From positions 43,186,390 to 43,250,389 of the forward strand of contig NC_030384.2 of the NCBI RefSeq assembly GCF_001625215.2: DNA of 64,000 nucleotides, written 5' to 3'. The notes beneath the pieces were generated by a model. The model did no database searches. It was not told the DNA's origin and was given only the letters and a program-made list of their open reading frames with translations. This DNA is from Daucus carota subsp. sativus. Lineage: Eukaryota; Streptophyta; Magnoliopsida; Apiales; Apiaceae. Positions 11,547 through 26,809 of this stretch are shown piece by piece; positions within the stretch are counted from its first letter, which is position 1, and every line of letters starts with the position of its first letter. The position numbers were made by a program, and so were the translations under genes.

Positions 11547-14500
11547 ATGGCGAAACCAGTACGACGTCGTTCACCTTCAGGCTCGATTTCAGGCTCGTCT
11601 CGCTCACGTTCTCGTTCAATCTCCTCTCGCTCTAGCTCCCGCTCTCGTTCTCGCTCTAGATCCTTCACTTCCTCCTCGAGCCGCTCTCGAAGCCTCAGTT
11701 CTCGCAGTCCCTCTCCCAATCGTCGCGTGAAAAGGTCGTCTTACTACTCTCTTTTTTTCTAATTTCTTTTTAGTATATTTATCCAACTGCACTGCAAAAT
11801 GTGATAATGTTTAGAGTTTTGTGTACATATAGTGTTCTGTTATTTGATGAGGCAATGTAGGTTGTTTTTGATGAAAATGTGGTTGTTTCGGTATATTGTA
11901 AAGTTTTGTTTTAATACATTGTAAAAACAGTAAGGAAGTGAATGAATGTGTTTAGTAAGACTTGGCATGGACTTCAAAATGATGCTAATGAACTATACTA
12001 CGAAAAGACTTCTGCTGGGACCTTGGGTTTTTTTTTTTTGCACTAACTGAACCTGAATTCCGATGTGCGTAGGTTATGTTTTTAGCAACAGCTTAGAAAA
12101 GTCCAATGGTATGTTGTTGCTATATTATAGAACAAAAACTGAAATTTACCACTCCCATGGTGTTATCTATCTTGTGCTAAAATGGAACAATGATATAATT
12201 TGCGCTATATATAGATGGAGATATAATTGCTAAAGTGAAGAAGAGAGAGAAATGGGTAAAAAAAGATGCTTGAAAGTGTGGGGTACTTGGAAGTTGGTTA
12301 AATTTATATTCAAAAGTGGGATGTATTTGGAAGTTAGTTAAATTTAAAACCAATCATTACGGAGACATGGTGCTCCTTTAGCATCAAAAAAACTTTTTGG
12401 TGCTAAATTATTATAATAGTAGGTCCATCTTTATAGCACAACCATCATTAGACATGCTCAAGGTTATTACGGCGCCAAGTCGAGCCTCGGCGCCCAGATA
12501 CCTTGGAATCGACTAGTCGACAAGTCGCCCGACTAGTCGTAAAAAGTCGACAAGTCATTCTTATACATATTTTTACTAGATTTAATATAGAAAATATAGT
12601 TGAACGCACATCAGTTTATAGTTTGAATCAAAAGTAAAGATAATAAGCAAGATTGAGATGTATACGACGTAGCAGATTGTTAGTTCACATATAAATTGAA
12701 GCCAGAAAGTAGTGATAGGAAAGAAATAATAATGTGAAGTTGAAATGATACAAAGATTAGGGATATACTTATATGTTGAATATGATACAAAGATAAAATA
12801 GCCTGAAGCGAAGGAAATAATAATGTGAAGTTGAAATGATACAAAAATTAGGGAGATACTGATATGTTGAAAATAAGTCGCCAGACTAAATAAGTCGTTG
12901 CGTGACTTTTTCTATAAAACGACTTGTCGACTAGTCGTCGACTTGATAACAATGGACATGCTCTTGCGGACTACATTACTTATTATCAGTATGCTCGATA
13001 CATATCAGACATCTCCAATAGAGGATGCCAACTATTGACAAGTGATCGCAGTGGTCCCCTACTTTAATTGGAATAATGATATAAAATGCATGGCAGAAAT
13101 ATTGAAGTGGGTATAGTTATATATGCTTTAGTGCTTCTGGACAATTGTATGGTTTGTAACTGATTCGGGGTTCGGATTTGATATCTTTGGTTGGCAATTC
13201 TTAGGCAACCATACAACTCCAGTAGGTTGGCAACTTAGGGATTCATGCCACATAAGTATTGGCAACTTCTATAAACGATGCTATTGCAATCACTTTCGTT
13301 TGCCAATTTTGATTTAATATGTCATGAATCCTGAGAAGTAAAAGATGTAAATTTATCACGAATTTTGTGAGTAAGTTATTAATGTCATATATGTGTTGTA
13401 AATTTTGTTTTTCCAGTCCTGCTGAAGGAGCTAAAAGAGGCCGTTCCCCACAAGTGAAGAAAGCAACTCCACCACCACCACCCCCTAGGTTAATATCTTA
13501 AAAATCTTTGGTTCTTGTAATGAAGCTATGATGTTATTATATTTAACACGAAAACTTGATTTAGGTATGCCATTGAAATTGTTATTTCTTTTTGTTATAT
13601 GGGCACAATGGCACATTATTGTTTAGTATGAACAATCATCGTTAAGGATTTAGGCATATAATTTGAAGCTCATCAAGTTTATTTGATTTCTCAACGATAT
13701 ATAACATTTGCCGGAATCAGGGTGAGGGAGCCATGAGGGAAACCATATTAAATTGCGTACTTTATTTGGTTGTGGTGGCTGGTTTTGGTACGAGCTAGGA
13801 AGCATGAGTGCTGGTGCGTGACACGGAGATACACGGGAATTCGGCAAAATCAAAAATATGGGGATACGGGTGCGGGGTGTGTGTGTGTTACACACACTCA
13901 CCAATCATACAAGTATACCTGAGTGCAGAGATCTACAACTTATATAAACACACGAGCAGATATATATAAAACTCATACACACACACAAATATATTATTTT
14001 GACTAATTGACCTTTTTTAGTTGCGTAAATTAAAATTTTTTTTTCAAAAAAGTTGTTGGAAATTACGAAAATTGTCATTCTGATGTATCACCGCACTCCC
14101 ATTTACGTATCCCCGTCTCTGACATCACCGATATGTCACATGGCGTATCCCGCTGCACCCCCACACTGCGAAATATCCCATATGCAGTTCTTCACCCAGG
14201 TGAAGTATCCCTGCCTTCTAGGGTACGAGGAACTGGGGGAGTGATTGTGAATTTCTAAAGTTCTATGCTGCAATTGTTTGTTACTTTGTTTAATGTTGGT
14301 TTTAGATATTTGTATGCATCTGCACAGACCTTCCATTGGCTTTATAATGATTCAAGTGGCAGCCAGATATACTAATAGACCTTAGGGGGTGCTTATTTGT
14401 TCAACAGATCTTGTATTAGTGTATTACATATTTATTTTGTATAATTTTGTCGATTCATTTTACTAGAGATTATGATTGTTCATAAAAGTTCCAAACTTTT

Positions 14501-17448
14501 ATTTGCTTATTGATTCGTATTTAGATAGACATGATTGTTTGTAAAGTTCTGGCAGCCGTTCTTTCTCTATTCAGTTAATAGTTTGTAAATAATTAAATTC
14601 TATTTCAGGAAAGTTTCTCCCGTTCCCCAGTCACTTAAGCTTTGCATTCGCCAGCTCTCAAGGAACGTGAATGAAAATCATTTGAGAGAAATACTTGGTA
14701 CGTGCTGATGTATTTTGTGTAATACACAAAATGATGGTACTGCAATATTAATAGATCATTTTTTTACCTACAAAAAGGAAGAAACAAAGAATGTATGAAA
14801 CAAATGTATAAAGGAGGTTAAATAGCTTTTTGTACTTGAATATTAGTTTTGTATATACATCCTTTCTAACAGTTTGTATATTTTGTAGATGTGATAATTG
14901 ATTTTGTCACACGTCAAATTTATTTCTGTATTTTAAACCTTAGAGTTTCACTTCTTTAACAACTAGTGGTTAGTAAGCTGATAAATGTGTGATATCAGCT
15001 AAATGCTATTTTTGATGTAATGTTTTCATATGTTAACTTTGCAGGTAATTTTGGTGAAGTTGTAAGTGTTAAACTGGAAATAGATCATAGAGTATGTTCA
15101 CATCCTTCCTTACTAAGATAAATTTCTTTCCACTTCAGATCTGAATTTTAACCAATGTTGTTGTTGATGTTTATACTAGGCTAACCTTTCAAAAGGGTTT
15201 GGTTATGTGGAATTCAAGTCGAGAGCTGAAGCTGAAAAAGCCCAGGCATACATGGATGGAGTATGTGTTAATATGATATATAAATGCTAAACGGTAGCTT
15301 TATGGTTCAAATACTTGGTAATTGCCTGATTGGTGATTTTAATTGATTTAATGCAGGCTCAAATTGACGGTAATATTGTTCAAGCTAATTTCACAATACC
15401 TGCTCGGATAACACCTCCGAAGGCTGTTGCTGCTTCAAGAAGAGATGCTTCCAGGAATGATAATCTTACTGTTGACGCTGAAAAGGATGGACCAAAGCGG
15501 CAGAGAGAGTGTAAGTTCATCTCACTTTTATTAAATTTAGAAAAATCAAAATGGGCATTTACTTGATGTCTGGTTACTAATGCCTAATGTTATGCTTCCA
15601 GTATCCCCACGTCGTAAAGTTTCACCTTCGCGAAGGAGATCACCTGTGGCCCGAAGAAGATCCCCAAGAAGAGATATGGATTCATCTCCAAGGCGGCGTG
15701 ATTCTCCCATTCGTCGCCGCATGAATTCCCCTTATCGTCATGGTAATTCACCACCGCCTAGGAGAAAGCCCGCATCTCCATTTAGAGGTCGCTCACCATC
15801 CTCTCCGGCAAGGAGGTAACCTAGATTGTCGCCCATGTGGATTATACATGCTATCTATCTCCCTGGTTTATCAGCATCACCAGGATGCCAACTACTTGAC
15901 ATGATATGATTGTATAACTAATTGATTTTTAACAGGGCCTCTCCGTCAAGAATTCGTGGTAGACGTTCTCCTCCACCCCAAAGGCGACAGTAAGAGCTCT
16001 CAATCAGTGATGTTGTAACTACAGTAATTATGCTGTACCAGATAGCTATTTTTTTATAGGATTAATGAATTTTACAGTTGCCTGACAAGTAGCAATTTTG
16101 TATTATACATACCAATTATATGGATATGTGAACAGTTTCAGAAATAGATCATATGCATATTTGTTTTCGATAACCAAGTCATAGAATAATATTACCTTCA
16201 GTCTTTGTATATTTGTCACACTGCACACTCTTCCTCTGTTCTCCTAATACCAACTTCCTTTTCAGTTCCCCTAGACGAGCTCGCAGCCCCCCGAGGAGAT
16301 CTCCTGTTCCTCGTAGACGTACCCGTTCTCCAATGCGAAGACCTATTCGTTCACGTTCTAGATCAAACTCCCCACGGAGGTAACACTCATAAGTGTTTAA
16401 GTCACCATTTAAAGTTCACTAGGGTACATGTTTTTTATTTTTATTTTCAAATAAATCAAACATAATTAATAAACATAATCCTGTAACATGTTATGTAACT
16501 TTTTTGTTGAGAAATTGACTAGTCAACAAATGTAATAAGCTGGGTCTTACCTGCTTACTTTGATTGAACTGAAGGTCTTTGGATGCTCATTATTTATGAT
16601 CTGCTTTTCCTCTTTGTGTTATGTACTACTTGTTATTGACAGAGGTCGAGCTCCACCTGGAAGACGTGGAAGATCATCATCTAGTTCTAGATCTCCTAGC
16701 CCACGCAAGGTCTGCCATCTGTGTTAATTCTCTATAGTTATTACAAATCTCCCTTTTCAGTATCTAATAGCAGCTTTTGCTACAGGTTGTTCGGAAGATT
16801 TCAAGGAGTCGTAGTCCTAGAAGGTATTTCGTTTTTTACATGCCAAAGTTGAATTTCCATCGTCAACTCTTTTTCTCTTTCGTCTCTTACAAGTGAAGAA
16901 TTTTCCCTTGCTCTATTTTCTCTCAAACATTTCATATATAAAGAGTGTTTGAGTGTTTGTTTGCTTGGGCTTGGGTATTGAATATCCCTGATTTAGGTTT
17001 CAGTAAAATTTAGTAGTTATAGGAAGTCATGTAGAACTCAATTCTGTGATTTATAGTCTGCCTCTGCCCTGTGAAATCATGTATCCTATCATTTTCAACC
17101 AACAGTATACTGTTGTTAACTAAACTGGTTGATCTGGTTACCCGTGTGTGATCCCTCTCTATCTGCTAGTATAATACAATCGTAGGCTGTGCAGGTCCAA
17201 AAGGACCAAAACTCCGCATATTGCATCCTGGGCTAAGCAAGTCCAATATTCTGCATACAGCAGCTAGGCTACAGAAGTCACGATTTTACTATAATCACTA
17301 AGCCTTTTCATGGCATTAGCAGCTGAGTTGGTATTATTGCTGTTGATAATTAATACTCTGTTGTGTGCTTAATTCATGTTTTTTGTTTAGGAGAGGAAGA
17401 AGCAGTAGCAACAGCGGTAGCAGCAGTTCACCACCTCCAAAGCCTTGA
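11547..17448 (+). CDS. SR45: SR45 / RNPS1-type serine-arginine splicing factor, 12 coding exons
   Basis: Exons: 11547-11734, 13417-13488, 14609-14697, 15045-15091, 15180-15260, 15357-15510, 15602-15815, 15936-15989, 16266-16379, 16643-16709, 16786-16823 and 17391-17448. They splice in frame with GT-AG borders to 391 residues (Arabidopsis SR45 is 414). Order: RS1 domain (1-62, dense RS/SR dipeptides, starting MAKP as in SR45), a linker with six prolines, one RRM (about 96-173; RNP2-like LCIRQL, RNP1-like KGFGYVEF at 137-144), an acidic/basic linker (DAEKDGPKRQRE), then RS2 with many RRRSP repeats, and a terminal SSSNSGSSSSPPPKP. Having RS domains on both sides of one RRM defines SR45. The protein acts in nuclear speckles with U1-70K and U2AF35 and in the exon-junction complex, affecting alternative splicing, flowering and stress responses. 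The many short exons are typical of auto-spliced SR genes. Confidence 0.95.
12460..12954. mobile_element. 495-bp Mutator-type MITE with 9-bp target duplication in SR45 intron 1
   Basis: GACATGCTC is found immediately before (12451-12459) and after (12955-12963) the element, a 9-bp duplication typical of Mutator-like elements. The ends are mirrored: both arms carry GTTAT near the tip, then AAGTCG and repeated GACTAGTCG/GACAAGTCG blocks. A direct repeat of about 55 bp (aataatgtgaagttgaaatg...) occurs at about 12725 and 12817. It encodes no protein. The target sequence itself looks like the end of an older MITE. Confidence 0.75.
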
Positions 17449-18176
17449 CAGCAGAAGCTTTTTTGCAGAGCATGTAGGGGTTGCTATTGACCTGGCTTTA
17501 TTATCTGAACTTTTATAATATAGCAGCCCATTGCAATGGGCTTGTTGGATGTATTAGCAGGCTGAAATTTCATTGTGATCTTCACCTCTTTTTATGTTTG
17601 ACCTGCAAAATCAATTTGATAAGGCTGTGCCTGTGCCATATTATATATATGTAGCTGGTTTTCGTTTTGCCTGCCGGCACTTCTGCTTATTTAAGTAAAT
17701 TATTTGTAAAAGCCACCTTCCGAATTTTGGGTAAATTCAGCAACTGTTTGTTCATGAGAAAAAAAAAGTGACCCGACTGTTTACTATTGATATTTTGGGC
17801 AGTATAAATTTCTCCTTGCTCCTTTACGAAAGGGTTTGGGTCCTAATAAACTATTGATAAAGTTAAGAGGTTTTATTTGATTTTTTATGTGAATACTATT
17901 TTTGATGTTTTCCTTTGACTGCTTGTGTCTGTTTGATCACAGCATTTTGATGTTTTTAGCAGCAGATCTCTGCAGAAAATGTGGAGGATTACACCCAATT
18001 AAAGCAGCAGTTCACTGCGGCAGGAATGGTGGGGAATATACAGTGTTAAGTGATTTACCACAAAACATACAGTGGGAGTGACCAAACAAAAACTTTTATT
18101 TATAACAATTTAGGACAACTAATTTCATTCTGAAAGATGCAAATGTAAGTCCTGTAATAGTCTAGTATTCTTCTCA
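17449..18176. other. Convergent 3' UTRs of SR45 (+) and the CYSTM gene (-)
   Basis: No coding signal is seen. The region lies between two converging stop codons and probably holds both 3' UTRs and their polyadenylation signals. Confidence 0.5.
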
Positions 18177-18618
18177 TCAGAAACAGCAATCCAAGACGCA
18201 ACAGCAACACAAAGCAGCAGCACTGCAGGGAAAAGCAAAAATATGAATGAATAATATTTGTGGTAGACTACAAATGATAAAAGTATATATAAGGAATCAG
18301 AAGAACTACCATCCCTTCCAGAAGTCATCGCCTCTGCTCTGAGTTTCAGTTGCACGAGGAACTTGTAATTTAGCATCATCCTGGTGATCTTTTGTCGGGT
18401 ATCCAGCAGGCGGTGGTGGTGCCATCGCTGGAGTATGTTTCTCGTCAATTGATAGCGGAAGAGGATCTGCAACTTGCCATCACAAGAGAAAACAAATAGA
18501 CGTGAATACATAAACAGATATGACTCGAATGCCAAGCTGTTTAAATGAAATGCAAATAATGGCCAAAATAGAGGAACAAGTCAGTACCAGGAATTTCGTG
18601 TTCGTTGAAGTGATTCAT
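18177..18618 (-). CDS. CYSTM (cysteine-rich transmembrane module) small protein, 3 exons
   Basis: Read on the minus strand, the exons are 18618-18588, 18466-18310 and 18222-18177, all with GT-AG borders. They join to a 77-residue protein. It starts MNHFNEHEIP, has a proline-rich middle (APPPPAGYPTKDHQDD), and ends with DDFWKGCAAALCCCCVLDCCF. This end is the CYSTM module: a short amphipathic lead-in, then a cysteine-packed membrane segment at the extreme C-terminus. CYSTM proteins are tail-anchored at the plasma membrane, can form dimers and are linked to stress resistance and redox or metal tolerance. The last exon encodes only the cysteine block, and the junction falls inside the first cysteine codon of the module. 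An open frame spanning 18125-18535 on the same strand is in another frame and is not the gene. The exon 1 assignment is less certain than the other two. Confidence 0.85.
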
Positions 18619-19324
18619 TACTAAAAAAACGACACAGAAAGATCTAAAATGCGGAAGATTAAAGGAGAGTTGTTTCAAAGGGGTAGTAGAGCAGCTCTGC
18701 TTAAATAGCTTGACAGGTTCTTAATATATTAGAGGGGTCGGTCACAACACGCATTGAAAGATCCATTCACAACATTACTTAATGGTACTGTTAACATATA
18801 TTACTGACACAACCAAAGATTTACAATTGTCTTGACCCGAAGATTGCAAACAGACAGAGACTCGATTATCTTGTCAAATTCTTGCTAAAAAAATATGGGC
18901 AAGACCATTTCTTACAGCATTTCCCGCAAACATTACAACAAGACAAAAATATAAAGGCAAACAACGGTTTTTTTCAAAGGGATTACTGTCTTTAGTGTGT
19001 GTATATAAATAATCGTCCCTGCCTCGTCACCAACAGGACCCCGTGAGGAATTAAGATGAAGTATGCAAATATATGTGAGGTCAGGCACATCAGCAGAGAG
19101 TCGGGAAGCAAAAAAGTGGATATTATTACATGATTAATACTACAAGTATACACCAACATGCCTCATTGAAGTGAAAAAATTGTTCTCTAGGTTACAAACT
19201 AACACCACAATCTATATAGACTACTCACATACAACAATACAACAAGAGGACGAGTAACTATATGGAAGCAAATATGTAGAAAACAACAATGGATCTTGCT
19301 CCCCTAACCTTCCCTACTTTCGAC
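18619..19324. other. Spacer between the CYSTM gene and HEMC
   Basis: The spacer lies upstream of the CYSTM gene and downstream of HEMC, both on the minus strand. It holds the CYSTM promoter and HEMC 3' UTR. No further gene or repeat is recognisable. Confidence 0.5.
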
Positions 19325-23560
<4,236 letters not shown>

Positions 23561-23686
23561 TTTCAAGAACGATAAAGAATTATACAGAGAGGTAGAGATA
23601 TCAGGGAGAGAGATGCAGAGAGATAGAGATTCGAGATAACAGAAAAGATTGGGTTTGTTTTTCTTTTTCTTTTTGGGTTTTTTTTT

Positions 23687-23720
23687 TATATATTTGGTTT
23701 GGACTATTTTATTCGGCCCA
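23687..23720 (-). promoter_or_regulatory. HEMC core promoter: TATA-like box and site II-like motif
   Basis: On the minus strand an AAATATATAAAA stretch (about 23687-23698) lies some 130 bp upstream of the start codon. A TGGGCC motif (23715-23720) lies just further upstream. Both positions are reasonable for core promoter elements, but neither has been tested. Confidence 0.45.
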
Positions 23721-23857
23721 TCAACTTATCCTCCAGCTCACCCGGTTTGCGATGCCATATCAGCGCAAAAAGGACCAAAAGATGAGGTTGGGGACCCACT
23801 CCTTATCAGCCCAACAAGACTAATTATAACACAATTACACAATTATTATCATTATTA

Positions 23858-24160
23858 CTCCCTCCGTCTCAATTTATAGGTCCACTTTGGAAAAAAAAAT
23901 TGTCCCAAAATACTTGTCCCTCTCCTTTTTCAATACAAATTTATATACATATTAATTGTGACTTTTTTGAAACTCAACATTATTCTCACTTCTCAATGCA
24001 CTAAATCCCTATATTTATTGTGATTTTTTTGAAACTCAACTATATTCTCACTTTTCAATGCACTAATTAATGATACATGAGATAAGATTCTATCTAACCA
24101 ACTTTTTTCTTAATATGCGTGTTTATTCCAAAATGGACCTATAAATTGAGACGGAGGGAG
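23858..24160. mobile_element. 303-bp Stowaway-type MITE (copy A)
   Basis: CTCCCTCCGTCTCAATTTAT at the left end is mirrored by ATAAATTGAGACGGAGGGAG at the right. TA lies on both sides (23856-23857, 24161-24162) as the target duplication. The CTCCCTCCGT tips and TA target are the Stowaway (Tc1/mariner) signature. No protein is encoded. It is nearly identical to the element at 26507-26809, and lies about 300 bp upstream of HEMC. Confidence 0.92.
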
Positions 24161-26506
24161 TATTATATACTCCTATGTTACTTAGCTCCTAATTCTAAAC
24201 CAACCAAAATGGCTTTTTCTTTTTGGTACTGCATCTCTTAATACCCACTCCTTGTATCTGCCATTATTTGGACATCATGTTCTTAGATCCAGTTATCTGC
24301 AATTATGAGTTCATATTTTCCCAGTGATATTCGAAAGAAATAGTGCTAAAGTGATCATATATTGCATGTAGTATGCTTGCAGCTTGCTTGTAAAGATCGA
24401 AGCTCAGGATTAAACGGTGAATGTGTTGATTACGATTTAATCGGATGATCACGGACTAATATTCGAATTAAAAAATAAGATATTTTACAATATTATAATA
24501 ATATTTGATATATAATCCCTTCAAAAAAAATATTTGATATATAACTTGAATTATTATATAATATATTATTTTTAGAAATTATAATGATTAATCGAATTTT
24601 AAAAATTAAATCAAGAAAATATCTTATACAGAATTTATCGGTCGAATTAAGGATTTTTAGAACTATGACAGTATGTACCACCTCGTATGAAAATTTATTG
24701 CTAGTGATATCAATGATCTGGAAAATTTAATAATTTAGTACCTGCCATTTACTTTTAGATCAATATAGACTATACTTGCCTGAAAACCACAAATCGTATT
24801 TTAGAAACAAAAGAATCTGGGCCGGTAATATTTAGCAAAGAAGATTAAATATTGGGCTGGTATTAGGGTTTCAATGTGGTCCATAACATTCATATAGGTT
24901 TTATTTAAGAGAGATAGTTCTACCTATATATATAGAGCAAGTCCAACACTATGCTAAGAGGTTACTTAAAAATATTATAAAATAATATGTCTTAGTGATT
25001 TAGCACAAGATTTAGCACATGAGCTCCAATAGTACTCCCTATATCCATTCCTTATTATTATAATAATATTAAATTTAAACAACTTTGGTGTGGAGGAGAG
25101 AGGGAAATGATGTGGAGGAGAGAGGGAAATGAATATTTTAATGATAAAAATAGTTTAGAAGTGGCTAGCATATTCTAAAAATAGGGAAGGGGAGGCTTGT
25201 GCTAGTGATTTAGCACAACACTAGCATAGTGTTGGAGTGCAATTTTATCCCATATTCCCTATTTTTGGATTTAAGACTTGATTTAGCACACCTATTGGAC
25301 TTGCTCTTAGTTGGGCCAGTGTCGAATTCCTTTGAAAATGAATTCTGTTTCTTTGGGCCAGTTGCGAAGCACACTAATGTAATAGTGGTCTTTGTGCTCA
25401 ATCACTTGGGCCTTGTTATCCGATAACACTAAACTCACAGCATTCTGGTCGTCTCCATTAAAATTACACTGGATAATAAATTTTGCATAGTCGTTGGTGA
25501 ATATTTTAAAAAATTTATGTTTTAAAGGTAAAACTATACCAGTACTATATAGTTAACCAACCATTAATCTTTAAAATAAAATAAAACGTCCAATTTTCGT
25601 TCAAAGCATTGAATTGTAACATCGTTTTATAAATCAATCACTGACTAATTATTGTTTAGTTACTCGCCCAACTGATCAGATTATTCAATTAATCATCCGA
25701 TTATCAACTATTCATTTTACTCAGCGTTCAAAATACAAATGTTACCCCTTTTTCTTTGCAGGGACAAATTATATGAGATTTAGGCACTCATGTGCGTCAA
25801 CTGATAACCAAATATATAGTCATCTTTGGCTGTGAAACATTCAGCAGACTACTATGAATGTTAAGGCAGGATAAAAAGCAGCTTAAAGTAGTTTTAAATT
25901 GACCAAAGTCTGCGGTGGTAAACAAACACACTAATGGAATGTACTAGCGATTCCAAAAGAAAGTGAGAGAGTGTGTGATAAAAGGAAAAGATGCGTAAGT
26001 TGTGCTCAACCTACCACAGCGGTCTGAAATGATGAGGCACTTGTTGTCCAATATTTCATCCTCTTACACGACTACTCATAATATCATAAACCAACCGATG
26101 CTCATGAGTTCCATGAGCAGACCAACACACTGCAACATTTCAGCCATAAAGCTGATGAGTCGTTATACTACCCCTGCACCCTGCATGCAATAAACATGAT
26201 AATAACACCAAGAAAAGAAGTTGATGGCTGGCTGCTAATGGACCAGGGTCCCATTCCTCATTATAAATCACCCTAGTAGGCTAGGAGCCAGTGAGCCACC
26301 ACCTCTCTGTCATGGCAGCTTCTCACTCTTTTACTCTAGCCAATCAGCCAAATTTCGACCAAATTAATCAAACCAAATCTACTTAATTATCAGACCACCA
26401 TTTTTTAAAGACTAAATTATGACTCCATTATTAAATACAAATAAATAAAATTGAAATATGGAGTCTTGTTGAGTGAATAGGTAGGGAACGTAGGGTAAAG
26501 TATTTA
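24161..26506. other. AT-rich intergenic DNA with one MITE
   Basis: No gene is seen. It contains the GAGCAAGTCC MITE at 24935-25306 and otherwise low-complexity AT-rich sequence. Confidence 0.5.
24935..25306. mobile_element. 372-bp MITE with GAGCAAGTCCAA terminal repeats
   Basis: GAGCAAGTCCAA (24935) is mirrored by TTGGACTTGCTC ending at 25306. The 3-bp flanks are ATA and TTA, close to the TWA target of PIF/Harbinger elements. Inside, a 22-bp unit (tgtggaggagagagggaaat) is directly repeated at about 25089 and 25111. A relic with the same left tip (gagcaagtccgacgatgct) lies at 29489 next to a Stowaway element. Confidence 0.75.
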
Positions 26507-26809
26507 CTCCCTCCGTCTCAATTTATAGGTCCATTTAGGAAAAAAAAATTGTCCCATAATACTTGTCCCTCTCTTCTTTCAATACAAATTTATCTACATA
26601 TTAATTGTGCTTTTTTTGAAACCCAACATTATTCTCATTTCTCAATGCACTAAATCCTTATATTTATTGTGATTTTTTTGAAACTCAACTATATTTTCAC
26701 TTATCAATGCACTAATTAATGATACATGACATAAGATTCTATCTAACCAACTTTTTTCTTAATATGTGTGTTTATTCCAAAATGGACCTATAAATTGAGA
26801 CGAAGGGAG
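26507..26809. mobile_element. 303-bp Stowaway-type MITE (copy B)
   Basis: It has the same length and terminal repeats as the copy at 23858-24160, with TA flanks at 26505-26506 and 26810-26811. Only scattered base differences are visible between the copies (for example cgaagggag for cggagggag at the right tip), which suggests fairly recent amplification of this family. Confidence 0.92.

Noticed and set aside
11537-11730. Arginine/glutamate-rich and alanine/leucine-rich frames overlapping SR45 exon 1
   Set aside because: They are other-frame translations of the repetitive serine/arginine codons of the real SR45 RS1 domain.
13650-14336. Open frames within SR45 intron 2
   Set aside because: They have no family similarity, and the exons on both sides join cleanly without them.
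18125-18535. 136-codon minus-strand open frame
   Set aside because: It reads through introns of the CYSTM gene in a different frame and shows no family features; the spliced CYSTM protein explains the region.
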